DNA of 64,000 nucleotides. It comes from Desulfovibrionaceae bacterium UBA3823 (lineage in GTDB: Bacteria; Desulfobacterota; Desulfovibrionia; Desulfovibrionales; Desulfovibrionaceae). The stretch lies in NCBI GenBank assembly GCA_002369295.1, contig DFDR01000034.1, forward strand, positions 9,853 through 73,852, read 5' to 3'. The notes beneath the pieces are model-generated. The model did not search any database. It was not told where the DNA came from and worked only from the letters and a program-made list of their open reading frames with translations. The stretch's first letter is position 1. Each line of letters begins with the position of its first letter. The position numbers and the translations under genes were made by a program. This document shows, one piece after another, positions 1 through 8,670 of this stretch.

Positions 1-1
1 G

Positions 2-715
2 GCTTCCTGGGAGCGCCTTGGCAGCTTCGACCCCCTGCTCCTGCCCGGCGGCGACCAGGCGGCCAGAGAGCCGTGGCGCATTGCCTTCGGCCTGGCCCTC
101 GAGGCGGGCGACGAAGCGGGCACGGCGCGCTGGCTTGCCGAACGCGGGCCTGCCGCCAAAGCCGTGCAGGAGATGATCCAGCGCCGGATCAACACGCCGC
201 TGGCCTCCAGCTGCGGGAGGCTCTTCGATGCAGCTGCCGCGGAGCTTGGCCTCTGCGCGCAGACGAGCTACGAAGGCCAGGCCGCCATGCGCCTTGAACA
301 GGCGGCGCTGGCGAGTCCGCCCTTGCCTGCGGGCAGCTCCAGCAAGCTTGCCTGCACGGCGCGGGACGGCTTCCTGACCCTCCCCTCGAAGGCGCTCTTT
401 CAGTGCTGCACCGACCGCTTCCGGGAGGGCGCAGGCACAGCCTTCTGCGCACGCCTCTTCCATGAAGAGCTGGCCCGCCTGCTCTGCGAACTCTGTGTGC
501 TGGGGCGGGAGCGCACAGGCATAGCCAGCGTTGCCCTCGCCGGCGGCGTCGTGCAGAACAGGCTGCTGGCCGGTCTCTTGACCGAAGGCCTTGCCAAACG
601 GGGCTTTGCCCTCTTCCTGAACAGGCTGCTTCCGCCTGGCGACGGCGGCATAGCCTACGGCCAGGCCTGCTGGGGCTCGCGCCTGCTCGCCCTCGGCAGG
701 GCGCCACAGGCCTAA
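2..715 (+). CDS. hypF: Carbamoyltransferase HypF, C-terminal fragment (5' end outside window)
   Basis: HypF uses carbamoyl phosphate and ATP to make the thiocarbamoyl group on HypE that becomes the CN ligand of [NiFe] hydrogenases; it acts in the cytoplasm. Only the last 237 codons lie in the window. The reading frame is open from base 2 and carries the Kae1-like C-terminal domain: a GGDQAAREPWRIA stretch near the start, INTPLASSCGRLFDA near the middle, and the AGGVVQNRLL and GDGGIAYGQA stretches close to the end, which are HypF signatures. The catalytic acylphosphatase, zinc-finger and YrdC-like domains would be upstream of the window. The gene implies that the organism matures a [NiFe] hydrogenase. 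The family call is confident; completeness cannot be judged. Confidence 0.93.
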   Translation, partial: ASWERLGSFDPLLLPGGDQAAREPWRIAFGLALEAGDEAGTARWLAERGPAAKAVQEMIQRRINTPLASSCGRLFDAAAAELGLCAQTSYEGQAAMRLEQAALASPPLPAGSSSKLACTARDGFLTLPSKALFQCCTDRFREGAGTAFCARLFHEELARLLCELCVLGRERTGIASVALAGGVVQNRLLAGLLTEGLAKRGFALFLNRLLPPGDGGIAYGQACWGSRLLALGRAPQA

Positions 716-1060
716 AGAACCCGCCTCTGACAGCGGACGGACGGCTGGCCTGTCCTGCAAACCTTGTTCCCTCTCAGCGAACTGTTTCTTAAAAAAATTA
801 ATAATATCAATAAATTATGTCTCAACCGCAACACGTTTGCAACGAAATCGCGAGAGAAAAACCGAAACACGCCGAGACGCCCGTGCGCACATCCTTTCCG
901 TCTGGCAGCGAAGCCGAAATGGGCGGCCGAAATTCAATGCATTGCGCGCCGGACAGGCAAGGCGTATCATCGAGCACTCGGCCACCCGCGGCCGCATCCA
1001 AGGCTCCCCGGCACCTGTGCCGGCACGGGGCCCCCTGACTCCCCCGAACAAGGAGACCTT
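716..1060. other. Intergenic region hypF to FG-GAP gene
   Basis: No convincing gene is seen in these 345 bases. An AT-rich block at about 785-815 contrasts with the GC-rich surroundings, and a promoter-like pair of hexamers lies at 942-970. No clear rho-independent terminator follows hypF. The downstream gene's frame stays open back to about 764, but codon use degrades upstream of the ATG at 1061, which has a strong ribosome site. Confidence 0.5.
942..970 (+). promoter_or_regulatory. Putative sigma-70 promoter for FG-GAP gene
   Basis: TTGCGC (942-947) and TATCAT (965-970) are separated by 17 bases and lie about 90 bases upstream of the ATG at 1061. The match is partial and was found by eye, so it is only a candidate. 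Confidence 0.35.
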
Positions 1061-2365
1061 ATGAAAAGACTACACCGCGTCCTCGCTCTCTGCTGCCTGA
1101 TCGCAGTGGGATTCATGGCCCAGACTGCCAGTGCGGCCCCCCAGCGCGGCGCCCGCAGCGGCGACATCATCATGAACGAAACCGGCAGGGACGGCGGCAC
1201 GCCTCCCGGCCAGACCTACCTGAACCCGCAGTTCCGCTATCAGGGCGCAGGCGCGAGCGACGGTTCGCGCCTGCGCACCCAGCGCCTGCCCTTCAAGATG
1301 GCCGGCATGGTCGTGGGCGACTTCAACGGCGACCGCAAGAACGAAATCGCCGTCATGACCGACCACGACATTGCCATCTACACCTGGTCCGGCAGGAACC
1401 AGCGCATGGAAGAGCTCGGCCGCGAGCGCGTCTCGTCGACCAACAACAACTTCATCATGCGCACCATGGACATCAACCGCGACGGCGTTCTGGACATCGT
1501 GGTCTGCACATACGAAGAGGACAGCAACCGTCCCTACTCCTTCTTCTACACCTTCAAGGGCAACCGCTTCAGCCAGCTGGCCAAGCGCTGCCCCTACTTC
1601 GTCAGCGTCGCCAAGATTCCGCCCTACTTCACGCCGACGCTCGTTGGCCAGGGCTGGGACTCCGTCAACCTCTTCGCTCCCGGCGGCCCGCGCGTGATGG
1701 AGCGCGTCGGCGACAGCTACAAGCCCGGCACCAAGCTTGACCTGCCCAAGGGCACCACCTGCTTCAACTTCAACTGGCTGCCCGCAGGCCGCGAAAGCCG
1801 GACCGAGCAGCTTGTGGTGCTGACCGAAGACGAACGCATCAAGATCTACCAGGGCAAGGGCAACAGCCTTGTCCACACCACCATGGAGCGCTTCTCCGGC
1901 TCCGCCATCGGCATGGACCACTACAAGGGCATGCCCGGCCTGGGCCTTGACAAGAACTACCAGCTGCCCGGCCGCTACTACGCCCCCATGAACCTCATCA
2001 CCGCCGACATCGGCCGCACCGGCGAGCCTGTCCTGCTGGTGAACAAGCCCATCTCCACGGCATCCCAGATCTTCGAGCGCTACCGCTACTTCCCCCAGGG
2101 CGAAATCCACGCCCTGTACTGGGACGGCGTCGGCCTCGCCCTGAAGTGGAAGACCCGCCGCATCCGCGGCTCCGTTGCGGCCATCGATCTCGCCGACGTC
2201 AACAACGACGGCGTCCTTGACCTCGTCGTCGGCCTCAACACCTCTCCCGACCTCGGCATCGGCAGCCGCCAGTGCATGGTGACGGCCTATCCGCTCGACC
2301 TGTCCGCCACCAATCCCCGCACGCCTGCGGACATGAGCGACTTCGAGGTCAACCCCAACCGCTAA
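1061..2365 (+). CDS. Exported FG-GAP/VCBS repeat protein
   Basis: A 434-residue protein with a Sec signal peptide (about residues 1-25, ending TASAA) and at least three FG-GAP/VCBS-type calcium-binding repeats. The clearest carry DFNGDRKNEI (about residue 87), DINRDGVLDIV (about residue 140) and DVNNDGVLDLVVG (about residue 380), each with the Asp/Asn-rich loop that binds calcium in integrin-like beta propellers. It is likely a periplasmic or surface beta-propeller; the ligand is unknown. The ATG at 1061 is preferred because AAGGAGACCTT sits just before it and the signal peptide starts there. A hairpin terminator follows the stop, so it seems to be transcribed apart from purD. Function beyond the fold cannot be assigned. 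Confidence 0.8.
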   Translation: MKRLHRVLALCCLIAVGFMAQTASAAPQRGARSGDIIMNETGRDGGTPPGQTYLNPQFRYQGAGASDGSRLRTQRLPFKMAGMVVGDFNGDRKNEIAVMTDHDIAIYTWSGRNQRMEELGRERVSSTNNNFIMRTMDINRDGVLDIVVCTYEEDSNRPYSFFYTFKGNRFSQLAKRCPYFVSVAKIPPYFTPTLVGQGWDSVNLFAPGGPRVMERVGDSYKPGTKLDLPKGTTCFNFNWLPAGRESRTEQLVVLTEDERIKIYQGKGNSLVHTTMERFSGSAIGMDHYKGMPGLGLDKNYQLPGRYYAPMNLITADIGRTGEPVLLVNKPISTASQIFERYRYFPQGEIHALYWDGVGLALKWKTRRIRGSVAAIDLADVNNDGVLDLVVGLNTSPDLGIGSRQCMVTAYPLDLSATNPRTPADMSDFEVNPNR

Positions 2366-2377
2366 CCCGCATTGCCT

Positions 2378-2399
2378 GGCCCTCCGGACACGGAGGGCC
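2378..2399 (+). terminator. Hairpin terminator between FG-GAP gene and purD
   Basis: A perfect 9-bp stem (2378-2386 with 2391-2399, GGCCCTCCG/CGGAGGGCC), a GACA loop and a short TTTC tail. It lies 12 bases upstream of the purD ribosome site, so it could end the upstream transcript or act as an attenuator for purD. Confidence 0.6.
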
Positions 2400-2423
2400 T
2401 TTCATTCTCATAAGGAGTAGCCT

Positions 2424-3710
2424 GTGCGCATCCTCGTTATCGGTTCCGGCGGGCGCGAGCACGCCCTAGTCTGGAAACTCAAGCAGAGCCCCCGCGTGAC
2501 GGACATCATCGTGGCCCCCGGCAACGGCGGCATGGCAAGGGAAGGCGTGCGCTGCATCGACGTCGACGTCAGCGACATCCTCGGCCTCGCCAAGCTGGCC
2601 CGCAGCGAAAAAGTCGATCTCGTCGTGCCCGGCCCCGAGCTGCCCCTGACGCTCGGCATCAGCAACGCCATGACGGCGGCAGGCGTGCCCTGCTTCGGTC
2701 CCGACCGCTACTGCGCCCAGTTGGAGGGAAGCAAGTTCTTCGCCAAGGATCTCATGGGCAGGGCCGGCGTGCCGACGGCAGCCTGCGCCGTGTTCGAAGA
2801 CGCGGACGCGGCCAAGGCCTTCGTGCAGAAGCGCGACGCCCCTCTCGTCGTCAAGGCCGACGGCCTTGCCGCCGGCAAGGGCGTCATCGTGGCCCAGACC
2901 ACGCAGGAAGCCCTCGATGCCGTCAGCGACATCATGGAAAAGCGCGCCTTCGGCGAAGCCGGCAGCAAGATCGTCATAGAGGAGTGCCTCGTTGGCGAGG
3001 AGGCCTCCCTGCTCTGCTTCTGCGACGGCAAGACCGCCGTGCCCCTGGCCTCCGCCCAGGACCACAAGGCCGCCTGGGACGGCGACAAAGGCCCCAACAC
3101 CGGCGGCATGGGCGCCTATACGCCGGCTCCCATTCTGCCCGACGACAAAATCGAGGAAGTGACCGACCTGGTCATCCGCCCTGTGCTCGCCCAGCTGGCC
3201 AAGGAGGATCACCCCTTCACGGGCATACTCTACGCCGGCCTCATGATGACCGCGGACGGCCCCAAGGTGCTCGAATACAACGTGCGCTTCGGCGATCCCG
3301 AATGCCAGCCCCTGCTCATGCGCCTGCAGAGCGACCTCGTCGACATCATGGACGCCTGCATCAACGGCACCCTCGAGCCCAGCCTGGTTGCCTTCACTCC
3401 CAAGGCCGCGCTCGGCGTGGTCGTGGCGGCCGAAGGCTATCCCGGCAAGTACAACAAGGGCATGCCCATCACCGGCATCGACAAGGCGGACGCCCTCGGC
3501 GACGTCAAGGTCTTCCACTCCGGCACCAGCCTCAAGGACGGCGAGATCTGCTCTAGCGGCGGCCGCGTCCTGTGCGTAACCGCCCTTGGCGACGACCTTG
3601 AAGCTGCCCAGAAGCGGGCCTACAAGGCCGTGGGCTGCATTGCCATGCCGAGCAGCTACTACCGCAGCGACATCGGCCAGAAGGGCGTTGCGCGCCTCAA
3701 GAAGGCCTAG
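2424..3710 (+). CDS. purD: Phosphoribosylamine-glycine ligase
   Basis: This enzyme joins phosphoribosylamine and glycine with ATP to give GAR, the second step of purine synthesis. The 428-residue length is normal for the family. It has the N-terminal GSGGREHAL motif (residues 7-15), ATP-grasp segments (KADGLAAGKGV about residue 148, GPNTGGMG about 223) and the PurD signature RFGDPECQ (about residues 288-295). The start is GTG at 2424, preceded at the right distance by AAGGAG (2412-2417); no better ATG is available. purE follows after 9 bases, so the two form a purine operon. purF, the preceding pathway enzyme, is at 60.6 kb in this window. Confidence 0.97.
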   Translation: MRILVIGSGGREHALVWKLKQSPRVTDIIVAPGNGGMAREGVRCIDVDVSDILGLAKLARSEKVDLVVPGPELPLTLGISNAMTAAGVPCFGPDRYCAQLEGSKFFAKDLMGRAGVPTAACAVFEDADAAKAFVQKRDAPLVVKADGLAAGKGVIVAQTTQEALDAVSDIMEKRAFGEAGSKIVIEECLVGEEASLLCFCDGKTAVPLASAQDHKAAWDGDKGPNTGGMGAYTPAPILPDDKIEEVTDLVIRPVLAQLAKEDHPFTGILYAGLMMTADGPKVLEYNVRFGDPECQPLLMRLQSDLVDIMDACINGTLEPSLVAFTPKAALGVVVAAEGYPGKYNKGMPITGIDKADALGDVKVFHSGTSLKDGEICSSGGRVLCVTALGDDLEAAQKRAYKAVGCIAMPSSYYRSDIGQKGVARLKKA

Positions 3711-3719
3711 GAGGTCGTC

Positions 3720-4217
3720 ATGGCTAGCATTGTCATTCTCATGGGCTCCAACTCCGACGAGGAGAAGGTCGCCCCCTGCGCCGAGATCCTCGGCAGGCTC
3801 GGCATCGACTTCTACCTGACCGTCACGTCGGCCCACCGCACGCCGGAACGCACGGCAAGGATAGTCGCCGAGCAGGAAAAGGCCGGTGCCAAGGTCTTCA
3901 TCTGCGCCGCCGGCATGGCCGCCCATCTGGCCGGCGCCGTGGCCGCGAAAACCGTCAGGCCCGTCATCGGCATCCCCATCTCCGGAACTGCCTTCGGGGG
4001 AATGGACGCCCTGCTCTCCACCGTGCAGATGCCTCCGGGATTCCCAGTCGCCACCGTGGCCTGCGACAAGGCCGGAGCCCGCAACGCGGCCTGGATGGCG
4101 GCCCAGATCCTCGCCCTTGGCGACGATGCCCTGCGCGCCCGCATCACTGCCGAACGGGCGAAGATGGCCGCGGACGTCGAAGCCGTGGGCAACGAGATGC
4201 TCAAGAAATACAGCTAG
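3720..4217 (+). CDS. purE: N5-carboxyaminoimidazole ribonucleotide mutase
   Basis: PurE moves the carboxyl group of N5-CAIR to C4, giving CAIR in purine synthesis. The 165-residue protein shows the class I PurE motifs MGSNSD (residues 8-13), TSAHRTP (about 37-43), AGMAAHLAG and, near the middle, PISGTAFGGMDAL. The ribosome site AGGAGG overlaps the purD stop region, so the two genes are translationally close. No purK is seen next to it; a class I PurE usually depends on PurK, which must be elsewhere if present. A GC-rich hairpin at 4285-4312 follows and may end the transcript. Confidence 0.96.
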   Translation: MASIVILMGSNSDEEKVAPCAEILGRLGIDFYLTVTSAHRTPERTARIVAEQEKAGAKVFICAAGMAAHLAGAVAAKTVRPVIGIPISGTAFGGMDALLSTVQMPPGFPVATVACDKAGARNAAWMAAQILALGDDALRARITAERAKMAADVEAVGNEMLKKYS

Positions 4218-4284
4218 TCCGGGGAGTCGCAACATACGGCGCGGAGCCTCGGGGAGCCTGCCTCCAACACGAACTGCCCTGCTT

Positions 4285-4312
4285 GCGCCAGCCGGTGGAA
4301 GCCGGCTGGCGC
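4285..4312 (+). terminator. GC-rich hairpin after purE
   Basis: A perfect 11-bp inverted repeat (4285-4295 with 4302-4312) with a 6-base loop, 67 bases after purE. There is no T run, so it may be an intrinsic terminator of the weak type or an RNA structure in the leader of the next gene, whose start is only 14 bases away. Confidence 0.4.
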
Positions 4313-4325
4313 CTCAATCAACCCG

Positions 4326-5477
4326 GTGAACCATATGCACACACGCACTCTTCTCCTTGCTCTGCTGCTGGCGACCTGCACCGCAGTGCCGGTCCAGGCC
4401 CTCGACGTCCACATCGCCAACAAGTCGAAATCCGAGATCCTCTCCGTGTTTCTGGCCGGTCTCACCAACGATGGCCACAAGATGAGCATGCTCAACTTCA
4501 TGCAGTCGCGTCCGGGTGAAACCGTCGACTGCGGCAACGAAGAGCTGAAGGAAGTCCAGTCGCTTGCACTCGACTACGGACGCGGACGCATCACGCTCAA
4601 GGATCCCGCTCCCCTGAAGGACATGAGCGACGTCAAGCTCGTCCTCTCCTTCGACGAGCAAGGGCAGCCCGAGCTTGCCCTGGAAGGCGGAGACAAGCTT
4701 GCGATCGACGTCGCCGACCTGCGCTTTGCCCAGGACGCTCCCGGCGCCGTCGATGTCGCTGATCTTGTCAAGGCTGCGACCCGGGGCGACGTGCACAAGC
4801 TTGCCAAGGACACGCCTGGCGTTCTGGATGACCCGATGACCGGCGAATGCATCCTTCCCGTGCGCGCCGGCGGCGCCGTCTGGACGGGCGTGGCCAGCTT
4901 CTCCTTCGGCAAGAGCGAGGAACGCACCATCGCGCGCCTCAGGCTGATGCAGGAAATCGGCGACAACGGCCTGCGCAATCTGGAAAACGTGTTTGAAGCG
5001 TTCATGGAGAGCATGCATCTGCACCCCATATCCCTGCGATCCCACCCCACGGTGCTTGCCTTCTGCGGCCCGGGCTCGCTCCAAGCCCTTGAGACGAACG
5101 TCGCCCGCGTCCGCTTTGCCGAGATGGCTACGGACAAGGGGCTCTTCAGCAATCCCAGAAAGCCGGCCACGCTACAGGGCCTGCTCGTCGGGGAAAAAGC
5201 CTATGCCCAGTGCGTCAAGGCGTCCGGCAAGAAGGACGCCAAAGAGGAAGACGCCAAGAACGACGAGCCCAAGGAAGGCGAAGGCAAGCCCGAGAATCAG
5301 AAGCCTGAGGCTCAGGCGGAGCCGACGCCGGCACCCGCCGAGACGCAGCAGGACAAGGAGCCCGGCGCTCTCGTACGGCGCACCAACGCCAGCCTGGTCA
5401 TTGTCGATCTGCTCCAGGACTCATCCAAGCAGTTCAAGCAGGAACTTGAGAGCCAGGCAGCCGACAATCCCCAGTAG
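4326..5477 (+). CDS. Exported protein of unknown function with charged C-terminal tail
   Basis: A 383-residue protein with a Sec signal peptide (cleavage probably after VQA, about residue 25). The mature N-terminus (DVHIANKSKSEILSVFL, then PGETVDCG) resembles the small secreted protein at 28120: both begin with a strand around I-x-N, then a GE-x-V segment and a D-x-S/D-x-V strand, which suggests a related beta domain. The last quarter (about residues 300-350) is a low-complexity Lys/Glu/Pro/Ala tail, such as is seen in linkers crossing the cell wall or periplasm. The start is uncertain: GTG at 4326 or ATG at 4335, neither with a strong ribosome site. No enzyme motif is recognised. Confidence 0.6.
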   Translation: MNHMHTRTLLLALLLATCTAVPVQALDVHIANKSKSEILSVFLAGLTNDGHKMSMLNFMQSRPGETVDCGNEELKEVQSLALDYGRGRITLKDPAPLKDMSDVKLVLSFDEQGQPELALEGGDKLAIDVADLRFAQDAPGAVDVADLVKAATRGDVHKLAKDTPGVLDDPMTGECILPVRAGGAVWTGVASFSFGKSEERTIARLRLMQEIGDNGLRNLENVFEAFMESMHLHPISLRSHPTVLAFCGPGSLQALETNVARVRFAEMATDKGLFSNPRKPATLQGLLVGEKAYAQCVKASGKKDAKEEDAKNDEPKEGEGKPENQKPEAQAEPTPAPAETQQDKEPGALVRRTNASLVIVDLLQDSSKQFKQELESQAADNPQ

Positions 5478-5946
5478 GCGCCACGCCTCTGCCTCAACGG
5501 CGCTGCAGGCCGAAAACAGCAGGAATCAGCTGCCATCCTCAGCTGGCCTGGAATCCGCGCCCCATGCGCCCAGGTTCTGTCTTTCCCTCCAGAACCATGG
5601 CGCCGCGACCCTTTTTGACAACGCCTGTTTGAATTCTGAACGCCCTTCCAGCGGGCTCTACGCCTTGCGATCCGACGTTTTTCAGACTTTTTCGCCCCAA
5701 AACTCGCCTCACCGTCCAGCATGGAAGCCAGCCGCGACGCAGGCATGCCCCTGGGTGTCTTGCTGGCCAAAGCTGCGAGCGCATTGCCGACTTGCCAAGC
5801 ACCCGGCCAGGCAGACGGCCAGACGGCGCTGTGCTTGACGCTGGCTGTGCTTGACGCCGGAGGATCCGGCCATTGTCGAGCTGGCTTGCCTCGAAACTTT
5901 CCGCATGCCAGCCCACAGCGCGGTGTCGCAGCGGGATATGGCAGGA
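5478..5946. other. Intergenic region, no gene seen
   Basis: About 470 bases between the exported protein and the tRNA-Ala block. Open frames exist on both strands but lack ribosome sites and recognisable protein features. A short direct repeat (CTGTGCTTGACGC about 5828, GCTGTGCTTGACGC about 5845) is present. Nothing else is recognised. Confidence 0.5.
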
Positions 5947-5955
5947 CACAATGAA

Positions 5956-5983
5956 AGAGGCTTGCGATTTCTCGCAAGCCTCT
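5956..5983 (-). terminator. Rho-independent terminator of tRNA-Ala copy 1
   Basis: A perfect 12-bp stem (5956-5967 with 5972-5983) with a 4-base loop, directly downstream of the tRNA on the minus strand and followed there by TTCAT. It is duplicated at 6314-6341. Confidence 0.8.
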
Positions 5984-5991
5984 AAAATTTC

Positions 5992-6067
<76 letters not shown>

Positions 6068-6080
6068 ACTAACGAGAGCT

Positions 6081-6108
6081 ATTCTACGCCAACGCCCTCA
6101 GATGTCAA
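6081..6108 (-). promoter_or_regulatory. Promoter of tRNA-Ala copy 1
   Basis: On the minus strand, a consensus TTGACA (6103-6108) and TAGAAT (6081-6086) are separated by 16 bases, ending 13 bases upstream of the tRNA 5' end. This is a near-ideal sigma-70 promoter. Confidence 0.8.
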
Positions 6109-6313
6109 ACATTTTCTTTGCCGATTTTGCAAGACCCGACACGCCGGCTCGTTCGCCTGCAAGACATGGCAGATGCGACGATGCCGAAGCCGGCATGCCG
6201 GCAGACGCGGCGCTGCGCTGTCCGCTGCCAGCCCCACGCTCGCTTCGACTCGCAGCGCGGTGCTGGCGGAGGCATGGCGGGGCTATGCGGGCTTTGACAC
6301 CGGCCACAATGAA

Positions 6314-6341
6314 AGAGGCTTGCGATTTCTCGCAAGCCTCT
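6314..6341 (-). terminator. Rho-independent terminator of tRNA-Ala copy 2
   Basis: The same 12-bp stem and TTTC loop as at 5956-5983, downstream of the second tRNA-Ala on the minus strand. Confidence 0.8.
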
Positions 6342-6349
6342 GAAATTTC

Positions 6350-6425
<76 letters not shown>

Positions 6426-6440
6426 AATCGACAGAAAGAG

Positions 6441-6469
6441 CTTTTACGCTTGTCCGGCGCTGCTGTCAA
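6441..6469 (-). promoter_or_regulatory. Promoter of tRNA-Ala copy 2
   Basis: Minus strand TTGACA (6464-6469), 17-base spacer, TAAAAG (6441-6446), about 15 bases upstream of the tRNA 5' end. Confidence 0.7.
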
Positions 6470-6486
6470 CGCCTTTTTGCCGAAAA

Positions 6487-7671
6487 TTATTCGTCGGCGA
6501 GTTCGGCGAGGACATCGCCCACCTTGGCCACGGCCATCCTGAGCGTCTCGTCGCTGACTGCGTAGGAGAAGCGGATGCAGTTGTCGTCGCCAAAGGCCAC
6601 GCCTGGGGTGAGGGCCACATGGATCTTGTCGAGCAGGTACTGGCTCAGCTCCAGGGAGTTGTGCACGGTCTTGCGGTAGCAGCGGTGCACGTCCACGAAG
6701 AGGTAGAAGGCGCCGTCGGGATGCGGACAGACGGCGAACTTCCAGCCGTCGATGATCTCGAGGGCCATGTCGCGGCGGCGCTGGAAGGCGGCGCGCATCT
6801 TGGCAACGCAGTCCATGGGGCCGGTGAGGGCGGCCAGCGCAGCCTTCTGGGTGATGGAGCAGATGTTGGAGGTGCACTGGCCCTGCAGGGTGGAGCACTT
6901 CTTGATGATGTCCTTGTGGGAAACCAGGTAGCCGCAGCGCCAGCCAGTCATGGCGAAGCTCTTGGACACGCCGCAGAGTATGCTCACCTGTTCGGGATAC
7001 TTGGCGACCCAGGGGCTGACGCTGGCCATCTCGGCGGGCTCGAAGACGAGCTGGTCGTACATTTCATCGGCCAGAACCAGAATGCCGGCCTCGATGGCGA
7101 CCTTCATGATGCCCTCGAGCTCTTCGGCCGTATACACGGCGCCGGTGGGGTTGGACGGCGAGTTGAGGATGAGGAGCTTGGTGCGGGGAGTGATGGCTTC
7201 GCGGATCTGCTCGGCAGTCACCTTGAACTTCGCCTCGGCTCCAGCCTTGACGAAGACCGGAACGCCTTCGGCAAGCTTGACCATGTCGGGATAGCTCACC
7301 CAGTAGGGAGCGGGGATGATGACCTCGTCGCCGGGATTCACGACCGTCATGATGTAGTTGTAGAGGGCGTGCTTGCCGCCGGCGCCGATAATGACGTTAG
7401 CGGGTTCGATGCTCAGATCGTACTGGTTCTGGTAGTAGCCGCAGACAGCCTTGCGCAGCTCCATGATGCCGGGCACGGCGGTGTAGCGGCAGAAGTTGCT
7501 GTCGATGGCCTGCTTGGCGGCCTCGCAGATGTGCTTGGGCGTGGGGAAGTCGGGTTCGCCGACGGCCAGGCTCGTAACCATGACGCCTTGCTCTTTAAGC
7601 TCAAGGGCCTTAGCGTTCATGGCGAGGGTAAGCGACGGCTGAATGTTCATCAGGCGGTCGGAAATCTGCAT
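6487..7671 (-). CDS. aspC: Pyridoxal-phosphate aspartate aminotransferase (class I)
   Basis: A 394-residue fold-type I aminotransferase of the I-gamma/aspC-like type that interconverts aspartate and oxaloacetate using glutamate/2-oxoglutarate. Visible residues are GEPDFPTP (about 38-45, substrate loop), SPSNPTG with N174, ADEMYD with D202 (PLP ring nitrogen), the Schiff-base Lys237 in SKSFAMTGW, and R245 in the following motif. The start ATG at 7671 has GGAG upstream (GAGAGGAGCGAGACT on the minus strand). It is transcribed toward the tRNA-Ala block and divergent from sfsA. Exact substrate preference (aspartate, or also prephenate or aromatic amino acids) cannot be read from sequence. Confidence 0.92.
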   Translation of the reverse strand: MQISDRLMNIQPSLTLAMNAKALELKEQGVMVTSLAVGEPDFPTPKHICEAAKQAIDSNFCRYTAVPGIMELRKAVCGYYQNQYDLSIEPANVIIGAGGKHALYNYIMTVVNPGDEVIIPAPYWVSYPDMVKLAEGVPVFVKAGAEAKFKVTAEQIREAITPRTKLLILNSPSNPTGAVYTAEELEGIMKVAIEAGILVLADEMYDQLVFEPAEMASVSPWVAKYPEQVSILCGVSKSFAMTGWRCGYLVSHKDIIKKCSTLQGQCTSNICSITQKAALAALTGPMDCVAKMRAAFQRRRDMALEIIDGWKFAVCPHPDGAFYLFVDVHRCYRKTVHNSLELSQYLLDKIHVALTPGVAFGDDNCIRFSYAVSDETLRMAVAKVGDVLAELADE

Positions 7672-7744
7672 AGTCTCGCTCCTCTCGGGGTTGTCCCGCT
7701 GTTTGGTGTATCTTGTCTGCTAACACCGGAAAAACGACTTGTAA

Positions 7745-8530
7745 ATGAAGGATTCCCCTGCTCTGCCCTCCGGCGAGGGCCCCCTGCTCCCCTTCGAAGG
7801 CCCCTGCATATCCGGCACCTTCGTCAAACGCGTCAAGCGCTTCAGCGTGGCCCTCGAGACCGGCGCAGGCACCCTCTGGGTGCACAGCAACAACTCAGGC
7901 TCCATGCTGGGGCTCACGCGTCCCGGCACCCCGGTGCTCGCCTCCAGAGCCGCCAATCCCCAGCGCAAGCTTGCCTACACTCAGGAGGCCGTCTGGCTCG
8001 GCGAAACCGAAGGAGGCCGGCCCGTCGAGGGCAGGGGCTTCTGGACGGGCGTGAACACGAGCGTCCCCAACCGCATGCTCGAGGCTGCCTTTCTGGCCGG
8101 CAGGCTTCCCTTTGCCGAAGGCTGCGACCAGTTCGCCAGGGAGGTGAAGCGCGGGGCGAGCCGCCTCGACGCCTGCCTGTCCGGACCGGGCCTGCCTGCG
8201 CTCTGGGTGGAGTGCAAGAACGTCACCATGGTCGAAGACGGCGTGGCCTGCTTTCCAGACGCATCCACCGAACGGGGGCGCAAGCACCTCCTGGAGCTCA
8301 TGGACATCGTCCGCCACGGCGGACGGGCCTGCATGTTCTATCTGGTCCAGCGCGCCGACGGCGGCTGCTTCGGTCCCGCGGACTTCATCGATCCCGAATA
8401 CGCCAAGCTCTTCTACGAGGCCATGGCGCAGGGCGTGGAGATGCATGCGCGGCGGGCGCGCGTCTCCCCCGAAGGCATCCTGCTCCAGGGGGAAATCCCC
8501 GTGCTGAAGGCCCCCTGCCTGCGCGGCTGA
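7745..8530 (+). CDS. sfsA: Sugar fermentation stimulation protein homologue
   Basis: A 261-residue SfsA-family protein. The family has an N-terminal OB-like fold and a C-terminal nuclease-like fold; E. coli SfsA was linked to maltose metabolism and binds DNA, but its biochemical role is unsettled. Visible family features are FVKRVKRF near residue 21, NSGSM about 48 (HxxNxGxM-like motif), NTSVPNRM about 106, [10 protein letters not shown] about 157 with the conserved Glu-Cys-Lys, [13 protein letters not shown] about 175 and the [11 protein letters not shown] strand about 196. It is divergent from aspC across a 73-base gap with a weak ribosome site. The family call is strong; the function is not known. 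Confidence 0.92.
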   Translation: MKDSPALPSGEGPLLPFEGPCISGTFVKRVKRFSVALETGAGTLWVHSNNSGSMLGLTRPGTPVLASRAANPQRKLAYTQEAVWLGETEGGRPVEGRGFWTGVNTSVPNRMLEAAFLAGRLPFAEGCDQFAREVKRGASRLDACLSGPGLPALWVECKNVTMVEDGVACFPDASTERGRKHLLELMDIVRHGGRACMFYLVQRADGGCFGPADFIDPEYAKLFYEAMAQGVEMHARRARVSPEGILLQGEIPVLKAPCLRG

Positions 8531-8670
8531 ACAAGAGACGTTCTTCTTGTCATCCCGCTGCATTTGGCATACCTCAAGAGTTGGCCTTTTCCGCGCCGAA
8601 CGCCTGCGCTGAACGCTTGCGCAGAAGGTTTGCGCAGGAATGGCACATCCGCGAGAGAGGTCGTTGCCCC

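Noticed and set aside
6619-8670. Long in-frame extension upstream of the phenylacetate-CoA ligase start
   Set aside because: It runs antisense through aspC and out of frame through sfsA and has no ligase homology; the family N-terminus begins at 8671.
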